Source: Rhodocyclaceae bacterium (GTDB lineage: Bacteria > Pseudomonadota > Gammaproteobacteria > Burkholderiales > Rhodocyclaceae). From it: a stretch of DNA of 64,000 nt. Within the stretch, counting starts at the first letter, position 1. Each line of letters starts with the position of its first letter. Below are positions 8,201 to 15,804 of the stretch, one piece after another. The stretch spans positions 1-64,000 of the forward strand of contig JAGRGD010000064.1 of NCBI GenBank assembly GCA_020445665.1, given 5' to 3'. The position numbers were made by a program, and so were the translations under genes. The notes under the pieces are model-generated. The model had not been told where the DNA came from and ran no database searches. It was given only the letters and a program-made list of their open reading frames with translations.

Positions 8201-10982
8201 CGGGACGGGGCGGGGGGGCATAGGGCAGGCGTGCGCGGGACGGGCGGCTGCGTTCCACCACTGGCTCGCGACGGGCGCCGGTGAGCGGCGGGACCCGCGA
8301 CAGGCGTTCCGTGCTGCCCTGGGTCAGCAATTCGAGATAGGCCGCATAGGCGCTACCGTGATCCGGCAGCTCGCCGTGGTTGCAGTCGGTCCGCCAGGTG
8401 GGCACCCCGGGGAGCATCGCGCTGTCGCGGGTGACCCGGCCGTCGCCCGAGTTGCGGGCGTTCAGATAGACGAGTCCTTCGTCGCCGATCTCGAATCCGT
8501 CCGGGGTGAAGTCGGCTTCGCCGATCACCAGCAGCAGCCTTCCGGGATAGCGCGAGAGGTCTTCGTCGCGCTGGCGGTCGAGGCGCACCCGCAGGGCACT
8601 GGCGGCGTCGAGCACCGCCTGCTCGGGAATGCCCCACTCATAGATCGTGGCCTGGCGGAGGTCGCTGTGCCACCAGCTGTTGTCGTTGATCGCGTCCCGG
8701 TCGGCCTTGTCGAGCTTCACCCAGGCCTCCTTGCGGCCCAGGCCCTTGATGGGGTCGGTGAGGGCCGCCTGCAACTGCAGGAAGCCGGGGAACTGGGCCA
8801 TCAGGTTCCGCGCCTGGCGGTCCTGGAACGGTGCGCCGAAGGCCACCAGGGTATTGCCGAAGGTGTCGTCGCCGGAGAGGGTCTGCATCGGCGCCCAGGA
8901 GCCGCCGTTGGGGGTGCCGAGCATCAGAAGGCGGGCGCCGGGCAGCTGCATCAGGCGGTCCCAGACGTCGGGGCGCTCGATCTGCATGGTGCGGGCCACC
9001 AGGCCGCCCATCGAGTGGGCGACGATACGCACCGGCTGGCCGCTGGCGGCGCGCGCGTCGATGGCGCGCTCGACCGCGGCACCAAGACGCGCAGCCTCCT
9101 CCTCGATCGGGCGACGCCAGTCGTAGGAGAACTCGACCACTTCGTGCGTCCTGGCGAGGAATTCGATCAGGTCGTCGTAGATCTGGCCCACGGCGCCGTC
9201 GGGCTCGAACAGGCCCGGCGGATCGCCGGCGTCATAGCGGAGCTTCTTCAGCCCGCCGAGCAGGCGGAAACCCAGCCAGATCCGCTTGCCGTCGCGTTTG
9301 ATGTGGCTGCCGAGAATGCCCGGCAGCACAAAGGCGACGGGGCGCTCCGGGTGAGACGCGCCATCGCTGGTGCGTTCGCCACGGGCGGCGCGCTCGCCGC
9401 TGGCCGATTCGCCGGCGTAGGAGAGCGGGCCGATAGGCCGCCAGCCCGTGCCGCCGCCGCGGGTCAGGGCTTCGACGATCGGCTCGGCCGTGGCCTTGTT
9501 GGTGAAGTAGCGGAAGTGGCTGACCCGACCCCCCTGGTCGAGGGTGAACTGGGCCTCGTCGGCGCGGGGCGTGCCACCGTACATCGAGCGGGTCTGAACC
9601 ACGAGGTCGTTGTCGGTCCAGAAGAACGCGTCGGCCATCAGGGTCTTGAGCCAGCTGCCAAGGGAATCTCCGGCCATGTCGCCGGCGATGACCCACAGCT
9701 CGCCCCGTGCCGGCGACTCGGCGGCATGCAGCCATTGCACCAGCGGGCTGTCCGGCACCATCGCCGCGAGGCCCGGCATGCGTGCCGGGTCGGTGCGCTG
9801 GCGGGCGACCTCGCCGAGAAAGGTGACGAGTTCGGGCACCACTGGCAGCTTGGCCAGCTCGATGGCCCAGCGCAGCACCGACAGGTAGGCGTCGAAGCGC
9901 TTGCTGGCGAGCAGGGTGCCGCGCGCAGGGCAGGCGACGCGCACCACCCGCTCGATCTCGATGTCCTTTTCATCCAGCAGCGCGATCAGTGTCGAGAGGG
10001 CTTGCCGCTGTGCCGCCAGTGCCGCGGCCATGGCCCGCTTGCCGTCCTCGTCGAGGGCATCGAGATCGACGGCGGGCAGCGACTCCGGTGCGAAAAGGGC
10101 TGCGTCCTCGTCGCCGAGCCGGGCAAGCCCTGTAGCGCGCACCAGCACCTCGGCGACCAGGCCGCCGCGGGAGTGGGTGAGCAGGGTCAGCCGGGTGTGG
10201 GGCGGGCAGGCCTCGGCCAGCGTGAGGGCGTTCTCGATCGGGCTCTTGCCGAGGGTGGCGTGGTCGAGGCCATACACGCAATCCTCAAACCGGGAGAACA
10301 GCGCGCCGACCAGGCCCGGGTGCTCCGACCACAGCTTGGAGAAGGTGCCGCTGGTGCTCGAGAAGGTGCCGTGGGCCAGAACCAGGGCGCGGCGTCCGTC
10401 CCGGGTGGTGTCGATGGTCTCGACGGCGGTCTGATCCTTGAGCGACTCGAGGGCGTTGGCGCTGAGCCGGTAGACCCCCTCGCGCACCTGGCCATCGATC
10501 AGGCCCACCAGCGCGCTCCCGGCCAGATCGGCGGCCTTCGGGCGGATGACCTGGAAGAGCTTCAGGAGCACCTTGCCGAGGAAACCCCGGCTGGTCCCAC
10601 GCGTGGCCGTGGCGGCCCGCTCGAGGCCGCGCCAGCGCAGCTCGATCGGGACATGCAGTTCGGCGGGGGCCTCCGCGTTCGCGCCGCGCCCCCGCTGGGC
10701 CTCGGACTGGGCCATCATCAGGCTGCGGGCGGTTTCGGGGTGCAGGATCAGCTGTGGCCCGCCGTCGAGTTGCAGCACCACGACATCGGTCCCCGCCCGG
10801 GCGACCACCCGCTGCTCGGTGCCCCCGTCACGCTGCCCGGCAACGCGGATCGAGCTCAGGACCTCGCCTTCGAGGCCCTGGGGCGGGGCGTCGCGGGTGC
10901 TCCGGCCACCACGCGTGCCGGACGACGACGAGCCGTCGCCGGGCACGATGAAGACGATGTCGTGGGAAGTGTCGTTGGGCAT
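5262..10982 (-). CDS. Giant CHAT-protease protein with two alpha/beta-hydrolase (lipase-like) domains
   Basis: A 1906-residue protein without signal peptide. Residues ~195-500 are a first alpha/beta-hydrolase: VLAHGTF near 201-207 and a nucleophile elbow LTHSRGG (Ser271). Residues ~545-880 are a second, lecithin:cholesterol-acyltransferase/PGAP1-like hydrolase: VLPGILGSH (552-560), elbow VAHSMGG (Ser657) and LMLGTPNGG (687-694). Residues ~950-1060 (VEIVNGDLAFVHAPLLIGHY, VVLGLGE) form a module of unknown function. Residues ~1240-1550 are a CHAT (caspase HetF associated with TPRs) domain: IPWELLDTP (1270-1278), histidine in HIAGHGEP (His1396), cysteine in VFVNCCHL (probably Cys1448), and GDPDWVFL near 1543. 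The remaining ~350 residues are helical and TPR-like. Known: CHAT domains are clan CD cysteine proteases used in type III-E CRISPR and other regulated proteolysis. Inferred: a multi-enzyme effector or signalling protein; its substrates are unknown. ATG at 10982 has AAGGA 7 nt upstream. Confidence 0.85.
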   Translation of the reverse strand: MPNDTSHDIVFIVPGDGSSSSGTRGGRSTRDAPPQGLEGEVLSSIRVAGQRDGGTEQRVVARAGTDVVVLQLDGGPQLILHPETARSLMMAQSEAQRGRGANAEAPAELHVPIELRWRGLERAATATRGTSRGFLGKVLLKLFQVIRPKAADLAGSALVGLIDGQVREGVYRLSANALESLKDQTAVETIDTTRDGRRALVLAHGTFSSTSGTFSKLWSEHPGLVGALFSRFEDCVYGLDHATLGKSPIENALTLAEACPPHTRLTLLTHSRGGLVAEVLVRATGLARLGDEDAALFAPESLPAVDLDALDEDGKRAMAAALAAQRQALSTLIALLDEKDIEIERVVRVACPARGTLLASKRFDAYLSVLRWAIELAKLPVVPELVTFLGEVARQRTDPARMPGLAAMVPDSPLVQWLHAAESPARGELWVIAGDMAGDSLGSWLKTLMADAFFWTDNDLVVQTRSMYGGTPRADEAQFTLDQGGRVSHFRYFTNKATAEPIVEALTRGGGTGWRPIGPLSYAGESASGERAARGERTSDGASHPERPVAFVLPGILGSHIKRDGKRIWLGFRLLGGLKKLRYDAGDPPGLFEPDGAVGQIYDDLIEFLARTHEVVEFSYDWRRPIEEEAARLGAAVERAIDARAASGQPVRIVAHSMGGLVARTMQIERPDVWDRLMQLPGARLLMLGTPNGGSWAPMQTLSGDDTFGNTLVAFGAPFQDRQARNLMAQFPGFLQLQAALTDPIKGLGRKEAWVKLDKADRDAINDNSWWHSDLRQATIYEWGIPEQAVLDAASALRVRLDRQRDEDLSRYPGRLLLVIGEADFTPDGFEIGDEGLVYLNARNSGDGRVTRDSAMLPGVPTWRTDCNHGELPDHGSAYAAYLELLTQGSTERLSRVPPLTGARREPVVERSRPSRARLPYAPPPRPERLRLLDLPEGRPGDASTDAPLPVEIVNGDLAFVHAPLLIGHYSSSSLGGAEAAVDSLIGGTMSQSLQLGQYPDQPGTHQLFANRSANRENPLQPPQPALAVVLGLGEESTLTASGLMLSVKLAVLALAQQRMEAGDNAGTLDIASTLAGSGGSNISAGQSAQFIARGVRLADEALARLNEDLGHGAPLWPRVRSLQLIELYLNRASEAWHALTELATASPTRFRLPPQVRAGNRALPRPLGFGYRGASYDIIRAIRKDGPDAAWVVEFSAHTRRARSEVRAQTTQGALVRELVKTAARGGEPARNSQLGHTLFHLLVPVELEPTFGSTSQMLLELDNHTAEIPWELLDTPASDSEGEKQPWAIRARLVRKLLMSDFRPSVRDARRDAHVLVIGEPRCDTTRYPRLPGARREAREVARLLTTHGARPLASEAVVARISPDDGDGFDALDLINTLMDPNRDWRIVHIAGHGEPPVVPEGLAERDASRRINPRGVVLSGDTFLGPAEIRSLRVVPELVFVNCCHLAKSGSSQPGDSEHGALRDPVAFASGVAAELIRIGVRCVVAAGWAVDDDAAEAFATTFYKALLRGQRFMDAVTDARLAARNFPGDTWAAYQCYGDPDWVFLRADADSAPPPVAPQQEFAGIASTADLILALDTLTTESGRPGSDAKRLRARIRHLASRFEADMPRIGRVAEAFARAWIAAGMREKAIACYRQAIAAVDGSATLKASEQLGNQLVKLAWGIVREAARRRADGESGNGAERKQDEAAFESAIETAQKHLDEAIGMLAKLQAIDPNQERLSLLGSAMKRRAMILREAGRPAAEVSAAIKAMGDYYAQAEASCGSGSGLFYPAINTLAAELALAAGKRVEFNDQRLAAIRQSLAESLRNDPDFWIAADEITLRVFEALADGRLATAGGTLLADFAMLSARVARGSYWESVFEQLEFVFHGLLKSRARRLTGERAAALSLRDALAGYAGVTP

Positions 10983-11352
10983 CGGGGTGTCCTTGTCTAT
11001 GTCCGGGCGAACGGGCGATCAGGCCGCTCGGGCGCGGCCCCGCGCGCTGGCGTCGGGCCTGCGAAGGGCTGCGCCCGGTGATCGGGCATGGGTCGGATGC
11101 GGCATACGGGCGGGTTCTGCGTTCTTGTGGTTGCCGACGGTGCATCTCGGTCAGATACCCCGCTTGTCTCCGTCCCGGGCTGCCTGCCGGATTCATTATG
11201 GGTCAGTGACGCGTCATGATGAAGTCCGGTTGCAGGATCACACGCCCCTTGACAGATGAATGTTCGATGCATTGACTGTGACGGATGAGGAAACGACGCG
11301 TGATGCGACAGGAACCGCTGAGATCCACCTGCGCGGCCAGGTCAGGCCGGGC
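10983..11352. other. Divergent intergenic region, CHAT gene / lipoprotein gene
   Basis: This 370-bp spacer must hold the promoters for the CHAT gene (minus) and the lipoprotein-peptidase pair (plus). I see a perfect 10-bp palindrome TGACGCGTCA at 11207-11216 and a related GACGCGTGATG near 11296-11306, which could be operator half-sites. TTGACA at 11254-11259 could be a -35 element but I see no good -10 partner. No gene is evident. Confidence 0.4.
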
Positions 11353-11907
11353 ATGAGCACGGGGCCGTTGAACTGCTCCGTCTCTGCGGTGAGCCGATCG
11401 GCCGTCCTGCTGGCCCTCTGGGTGCTGATGGGCTGCATGGCGGCAGTGCCGCCCGACGGCGGCGCCGGAGCGCAGGGTGGCGCCTGGCCGGAGTTTGCCG
11501 GCGCATGGTTCACCGTGGCCTATCCGCCCGGGTTCCGACCGGAGCCGGTGCTGGCTGCGCCCGATGGCTCCGGCTGGGACAGCGTGCGGTTCCGGGCGCC
11601 GGATGGACTTGGCGCGTTCTACGTGTTGTCGCCCCAGTGGCGCCGGACGGACCCGGCAATCGCTTTTGATCCGGCGACCGAGCAGGTCATCGCCAAACAG
11701 CACCGGACCGGGCAGGGCACGGTGCACAGCGAACGGGAAATCGTGGCGCGGGACGGCAGCTACCTGCGGACGATCGAGACTGTCGAGTCGGCCGACGGCA
11801 CGGTGAGCTGGACCTTCCAGCTGACGAGCCGGGATGCGATGGCGCGGGAAACCCTGTTGCCGGCCTATCGGCGCTTCAAGGCGTCACTGCAACAATTTGC
11901 GGACTGA
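11353..11907 (+). CDS. Putative lipoprotein of unknown function
   Basis: With the ATG at 11353 the product is 184 residues. It has a basic start, a hydrophobic segment (AVLLALWVLMGC) and a lipobox-like LMGC, so it is probably a signal peptidase II substrate anchored by its Cys. The mature part (WFTVAYPPGFRPEP, DSVRFRAPDGLGAFYVLSP, YLRTIETVESADGTVSWTFQL) reads like a compact secreted beta domain; I do not recognise the family. The frame extends upstream to 11260, but those extra residues would bury the signal peptide. The gene ends 14 bp before the M15 peptidase gene, so the two are likely one transcript, and the lipoprotein could be a partner or periplasmic inhibitor of that peptidase (inference). 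Confidence 0.65.
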   Translation: MSTGPLNCSVSAVSRSAVLLALWVLMGCMAAVPPDGGAGAQGGAWPEFAGAWFTVAYPPGFRPEPVLAAPDGSGWDSVRFRAPDGLGAFYVLSPQWRRTDPAIAFDPATEQVIAKQHRTGQGTVHSEREIVARDGSYLRTIETVESADGTVSWTFQLTSRDAMARETLLPAYRRFKASLQQFAD

Positions 11908-11921
11908 CAGAGGAGAGGGCA

Positions 11922-12746
11922 ATGGCCATCAGCAGCACCGTGATCCGCTTCATCCAGAACGAACTCAATGAGCGCGGCCACGCCGCCGGCGATGTCGATG
12001 GTCGCCTCGGTGCGGACTCCGAAGGCGCCCTGCGGCGGGCACTGCGGCCACGCCGTGCGGAACTGCCGGACGATTGGGAGGCCTGGCCGCGAACCAAGCT
12101 GCTGACCGGCTACGTACAGCTGCGCTGTCGCGACGAGGGGGTGAATCCGGGCACGATCGATGGCTTGTGGGGCAGCCAGACCGACTATGCGGTGAACGTC
12201 ATCCGCGAGCGGCTGCAGAATGATCTCGTGGCGCCCAACTTCCGGGACAACGAGGAGCTGGACCCGTCACGGCCCCATCCCTGGCCCCATCAGCGCCAGA
12301 GCGAAGTGGAGGCGTTCTTCGGCGCTGTGGGCAAGCACCAGACGATGCTCGAGCTACCGTACCGCCACCGCCTGGCCTGGGACCGAAACGTGGAACTGAC
12401 CCGCTTCAGCTGCCACGAGAAGGTCCATGACAGCCTGTCGCGCATCCTGACCCGGGTGCTCGATCACTATGGGCCCGAGCGCATTGTCGAGCTGCGGCTC
12501 GATCTGTTCGGCGGCTGCCTCAACGTGCGCAAGAAGAAGGGCGGCAGCACCTACTCGATGCATGCCTGGGGCGTTGCGGTGGACTACGACCCCGGCAACA
12601 ACCGCTTCGAGTGGGACTGGCGTCAGGCCGGCTTCGCCCGGCCCGAGTACGACGCCTGGTGGGCTGCCTGGGAAGACGAGGGCTGGACCAGCCTCGGCCG
12701 GGCCCGCAACTACGACTGGATGCACATCCAGGCGCCCCACCTCTAA
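11922..12746 (+). CDS. M15-family peptidoglycan peptidase with N-terminal peptidoglycan-binding-like repeats
   Basis: 274 residues, ATG preceded by AGGAG (11911-11915). Two N-terminal segments resemble peptidoglycan-binding type 1 repeats (AGDVDGRLGADSEGALRRAL, about 22-41; NPGTIDGLWGSQTDYAVNVI, about 75-94). The C-terminal half carries the zinc motif of M15 (VanY/endolysin-like) peptidases: SMHAWGVAVDYD (ligands His214 and Asp221) and DWMH (general base Asp265, ligand His268). Members cut D-Ala-D-Ala or L-Ala-D-Glu bonds in peptidoglycan peptides. There is no signal peptide, which is unusual for a housekeeping wall enzyme and typical of endolysins or of effectors delivered by a dedicated system. 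Expression with the upstream lipoprotein is likely. Confidence 0.8.
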   Translation: MAISSTVIRFIQNELNERGHAAGDVDGRLGADSEGALRRALRPRRAELPDDWEAWPRTKLLTGYVQLRCRDEGVNPGTIDGLWGSQTDYAVNVIRERLQNDLVAPNFRDNEELDPSRPHPWPHQRQSEVEAFFGAVGKHQTMLELPYRHRLAWDRNVELTRFSCHEKVHDSLSRILTRVLDHYGPERIVELRLDLFGGCLNVRKKKGGSTYSMHAWGVAVDYDPGNNRFEWDWRQAGFARPEYDAWWAAWEDEGWTSLGRARNYDWMHIQAPHL

Positions 12747-12762
12747 TCCCATCGGAACGGGA

Positions 12763-12785
12763 CGCGGCCGCGCAATGCGGCCGCG
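12763..12785. terminator. Strong hairpin between convergent genes
   Basis: CGCGGCCGC (12763-12771), loop GCAAT, GCGGCCGCG (12777-12785): a perfect 9-bp all-GC stem in the 46-bp gap between the convergent peptidase and suhB genes. No U tract on either side. Confidence 0.5.
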
Positions 12786-12792
12786 CCCGGGA

Positions 12793-13593
12793 TCAGGCCG
12801 CCGCGGCGCGCGGGGCGTGTTTCTGGATGATCGGCAGCAGCTGGCCGAAGATCTTCGGCGTGCCGGCCACCACCTCGCCGGTGGCGAGGAAGCCCGCCTC
12901 GCCGGTGAGATCGCTGATCAGGCCACCTGCCTCCTGCACCAGCAGCGAGCCGGCCGCGATGTCCCAGGGCTTCAGGCCCAGCTCCCAGAAGCCGTCGTAG
13001 CGTCCGGCCGCGAGGTAGGCAAGGTCGAGCGCCGCAGCGCCGGGACGGCGGATGCCGGCGGTTTTCTGGGCGATCTCGCGGAACATCGCGAGGTACGCAT
13101 CGATGTTGTCGAACTCGCGGAACGGGAAGCCCGTGCCAATCAGGGATTCGCCCATACGGTCGCGCTTCGAGACGCGGATGCGGCGGTCATTGAGGAAGGC
13201 GCCGGCGCCCTTGGAGGCGGTATAGAGGTCGTTTGCGACCGGGTCGAAGACCACCGCCTGCTCGACCACGCCCTTGCGCGCCAGCGCGATCGACACCGCG
13301 TATTGCTGGAAGCCGTGAATGAAGTTGGTGGTGCCGTCGAGGGGATCGATGATCCACTGGTACTCCCCCTCCGGTCCGGAGCTGCCGGTCTCTTCTGCTA
13401 GAATCCCGTGCCCCGGATAGGCGTCCTTCAGGACCTCGATGATGGCGGCCTCGGCCGCGCGGTCCACCTCGGTGACGAAGTCGTTGGCACTCTTCGCGTG
13501 GACCTTGATATGCGCCAGGTCGGTCGAAGCGCGGTTGATGATGTTGCCGGCACGGCGTGCGGCCTTGACGGCAATGTTGAGGGTGGGGTGCAT
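12793..13593 (-). CDS. suhB: Inositol-1-monophosphatase family protein SuhB
   Basis: 266 residues, normal for the family. Metal and substrate motifs are intact: LAEETG, the signature [15 protein letters not shown] (about 99-113), and the C-terminal [18 protein letters not shown]. Family members hydrolyse inositol-1-phosphate using Mg2+; E. coli SuhB also acts as a Nus factor in rRNA transcription complexes, so the physiological role here may be either. It is transcribed divergently from trmJ across a 62-bp gap. Confidence 0.93.
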   Translation of the reverse strand: MHPTLNIAVKAARRAGNIINRASTDLAHIKVHAKSANDFVTEVDRAAEAAIIEVLKDAYPGHGILAEETGSSGPEGEYQWIIDPLDGTTNFIHGFQQYAVSIALARKGVVEQAVVFDPVANDLYTASKGAGAFLNDRRIRVSKRDRMGESLIGTGFPFREFDNIDAYLAMFREIAQKTAGIRRPGAAALDLAYLAAGRYDGFWELGLKPWDIAAGSLLVQEAGGLISDLTGEAGFLATGEVVAGTPKIFGQLLPIIQKHAPRAAAA

Positions 13594-13655
13594 GTCTCGG
13601 GGTCTCGTCGCGGGGCAGGCGTGCCCCGGCTCAGCGGAAAACCCGGGATTTTAAT

Positions 13656-14381
13656 ATGAACAGCGGACCTACGCTCGACCACGTCCGGATCGTCCTCTCG
13701 CGTACCAGCCATCCGGGCAACATCGGCGCGGCGGCGCGCGCCATGAAGACCATGGGCCTGCACCGCCTGGTGCTGGTCTGCCCCGAATCCTTCCCCGACC
13801 CGATCGCAGAGGCCCGAGCCTCGGGCGCCACCGACGTCCTCGAGCAGGCGCGGGTCGTCGACTCGCTCGAGGAGGCCCTTGAAGGCACGGTCTTCGCAGC
13901 GGCGATGACCGCCCGCCGGCGCGAGCTGGCGACCCCGGCGCGCTGGGCCCGCGAGGCGGCGGACGAGGTGGTGGCCCTGGCCCACGATGCCGACGTGGCG
14001 CTGGTCTTCGGCAACGAGACGAGCGGGCTGTCCAACGAGGAACTCGGCCTGTGCCACATGCCGGTCATGGTGCCCGCCAATCCGGACTACTCCTCCCTGA
14101 ACCTGGGCGCCGCGGTGCAGCTGATGTGCTACGAACTGCGGGTCGCGGCGATCGATCCGGGGGCCGCGCCCTTCCTGTCGGGCCAGCCTGCGAGCTTCGA
14201 GGATGTGGAGGGCTTTTACGGACACCTGCAGCGCCTGATGGTGGAACGGGAATTCCTCGACCCGGACAACCCGCGCAAGCTGATGGCCCGCGTCCGCCGA
14301 CTGTTCGGCCGGATCCGGCTGGAGCGCGAGGAGGTCGGGATCCTGCGCGGCCTGCTGAGTGCACTCGAGAAGAAAACCTGA
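13656..14381 (+). CDS. trmJ: tRNA (cytidine/uridine-2'-O-)-methyltransferase TrmJ
   Basis: 241 residues of the SPOUT superfamily. The SAM-binding knot motifs are visible: RTSHPGNIGAAARAMKTMG near the start (about 11-29), LVFGNETSGLSNEEL (about 114-128) and SSLNLGAAVQLMCYEL (about 147-162). Known role: 2'-O-methylation of tRNA position 32 by a SAM-dependent homodimer. It lies directly upstream of cysE and the isc operon, a conserved order in proteobacteria. The start has only a weak ribosome-binding site. Confidence 0.9.
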   Translation: MNSGPTLDHVRIVLSRTSHPGNIGAAARAMKTMGLHRLVLVCPESFPDPIAEARASGATDVLEQARVVDSLEEALEGTVFAAAMTARRRELATPARWAREAADEVVALAHDADVALVFGNETSGLSNEELGLCHMPVMVPANPDYSSLNLGAAVQLMCYELRVAAIDPGAAPFLSGQPASFEDVEGFYGHLQRLMVEREFLDPDNPRKLMARVRRLFGRIRLEREEVGILRGLLSALEKKT

Positions 14382-14429
14382 TAAAAACGGTCGGAATTGA
14401 TCCGGCGCCGTGGTCGCGAGGAAACACCC

Positions 14430-15191
14430 ATGTTCGAAAGATTGCGTGAAGACATCGCCAGCGTGCGCGAGCGAGACCCCGCGGCGCGTTCGAACTGGGA
14501 GATCCTCACCTGCTACCCCGGCGTCCACGCCCTGATCTTTCACCGCCTCGCCCACCGGGCGTGGCGGGCCGAGTGGTTCTGGCTCGGGCGTTTCCTGAGC
14601 CACATCGGTCGCCTGCTGACCGGCATCGAGATCCACCCGGGGGCGACGGTCGGACGCCGCGTCTTCATCGACCACGGCATGGGTGTGGTGGTGGGCGAGA
14701 CGGCCGAGATCGGAGACGACTGCACGATCTATCAGGGCGTCACGCTGGGCGGCACCTCGCTCTACCGCGGCGAGAAGCGGCACCCCACGCTGGGCAAGGG
14801 CGTCGTGATCGGCGCTGGCGCCAAGGTCCTCGGCGGCTTCGAAGTGGGTGACGGGGCCAAAGTAGGCTCCAACGCGGTGGTGGTGAAGCCGGTGCCGCCG
14901 GGCGCCACGGCCGTCGGCAACCCGGCACGGGTCATCGAGAATGGCCGCAGGGAGCGGGACGCCCGCGAGGAGAAAGCCAAGGAGATGGGCTTCTCCGCCT
15001 ACGGCGTCACCCGCGACACGGACGACCCGCTGGCCAAGGCGCTGCACAGCATCCTCGACCACGCGGTGGAGAACGACCGCCGTATGAACTGCCTGCTCGA
15101 GCGGCTCGCGGCTGCCGGGATCAAGATCGACGAGGTCCCGGACTGCAGTGACGGTTTTGATCCGGACAAGCTCTCCCGGATGGTCGACTGA
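14430..15191 (+). CDS. cysE: Serine O-acetyltransferase
   Basis: 253 residues beginning [12 protein letters not shown]; this ATG has GAGG about 8 nt upstream, whereas the longer frame from 14397 adds an arginine-rich stretch not seen in the family. The left-handed beta-helix hexapeptide repeats are clear ([42 protein letters not shown]) with the acceptor/acetyl-CoA site residues of the family (the HGMGVVVGE region). It makes O-acetylserine from L-serine and acetyl-CoA, the first step of cysteine synthesis. Its position just before iscR couples cysteine supply with Fe-S assembly. Confidence 0.93.
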   Translation: MFERLREDIASVRERDPAARSNWEILTCYPGVHALIFHRLAHRAWRAEWFWLGRFLSHIGRLLTGIEIHPGATVGRRVFIDHGMGVVVGETAEIGDDCTIYQGVTLGGTSLYRGEKRHPTLGKGVVIGAGAKVLGGFEVGDGAKVGSNAVVVKPVPPGATAVGNPARVIENGRRERDAREEKAKEMGFSAYGVTRDTDDPLAKALHSILDHAVENDRRMNCLLERLAAAGIKIDEVPDCSDGFDPDKLSRMVD

Positions 15192-15241
15192 CCCCCTTGC
15201 GCCGTCCGGACGATCGGGAGCGTCGTGGGCGAGTGAAATAC

Positions 15242-15270
15242 TTGAGGCTTTTTGTCGGGAACTGTATAGT
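15242..15270 (+). promoter_or_regulatory. isc operon promoter (sigma-70)
   Basis: TTGAGG (15242-15247), a spacer of exactly 17 bp, and TATAGT (15265-15270) lie 43 bp before the iscR ATG. The -10 element overlaps the IscR operator. Confidence 0.7.
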
Positions 15271-15290
15271 TGAGCGAAACACTAAGGTAT
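15266..15290 (+). promoter_or_regulatory. Type 1 IscR operator
   Basis: A 25-bp imperfect inverted repeat with outer half-sites ATAGTTGA (left) and CTAAGGTAT (right). By hand comparison it agrees with the E. coli type 1 IscR consensus (ATASYYGACT...AGTCRRSTAT) at 21 of 25 positions. It begins on the -10 element, so binding of [2Fe-2S]-IscR would block the promoter: classic Fe-S feedback repression. Confidence 0.72.
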
Positions 15291-15312
15291 TGCTCACCGA
15301 CAGAGGGTTGCA

Positions 15313-15792
15313 ATGAGACTGACGACCAAAGGACGTTTTGCCGTGACGGCGATGATCGACCTCGCGCTCCGCGAGGGGGATGGCCCCGTGACGCTGGCGG
15401 GGATCGCAGACCGGCAGAAGATCTCCCTGTCCTACCTTGAGCAGCTGTTCGGCAAGCTGCGCCGGCACAAGCTCGTGACCAGCGTTCGCGGCCCGGGTGG
15501 CGGCTACTGCCTCGCCCGCGTCGATGACGAGATCACGGTCGCCGACATCATCCGCGCCGTCGATGAGCCGCTTGATGCCACCCAGTGTGGCGGCAAGCAG
15601 AACTGTCATGACGAGCATCGTTGCATGACCCACGATCTGTGGACCAACCTCAACAAGCGGATGTACGAGTACCTGCACTCCGTTCGCCTCGGTGATCTGG
15701 TGCGCCAGCAGCGCGAGAAGGCGGGCGAGAAGGTGATGCAGGACCGTCGTGGCGAGCGCGACAGCGTCCGTCCCATCGCTGCGTCTGCCTGA
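15313..15792 (+). CDS. iscR: Fe-S cluster assembly transcriptional regulator IscR
   Basis: 159-residue Rrf2-family protein. The N-terminal winged helix (MRLTTKGRFAVTAMIDLAL, YLEQLFGKLRRHKLVTSVRGPGGGY) and the cluster ligands Cys92, Cys98, Cys104 and His107 (CGGKQNCHDEHRCMTH) are all present at the same residue numbers as in E. coli IscR. It senses [2Fe-2S] status and represses its own operon through the operator at 15266-15290; in E. coli the apo form also controls type 2 sites. Confidence 0.96.
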   Translation: MRLTTKGRFAVTAMIDLALREGDGPVTLAGIADRQKISLSYLEQLFGKLRRHKLVTSVRGPGGGYCLARVDDEITVADIIRAVDEPLDATQCGGKQNCHDEHRCMTHDLWTNLNKRMYEYLHSVRLGDLVRQQREKAGEKVMQDRRGERDSVRPIAASA

Positions 15793-15804
15793 CCGTCTGG
15801 CCAT

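Noticed and set aside
7569..11081. Long open frame on the plus strand opposite the CHAT gene
   Set aside because: It is the antisense of a high-GC gene; the translation has no family motifs and is Gly/Arg/His-rich as expected for a shadow frame.
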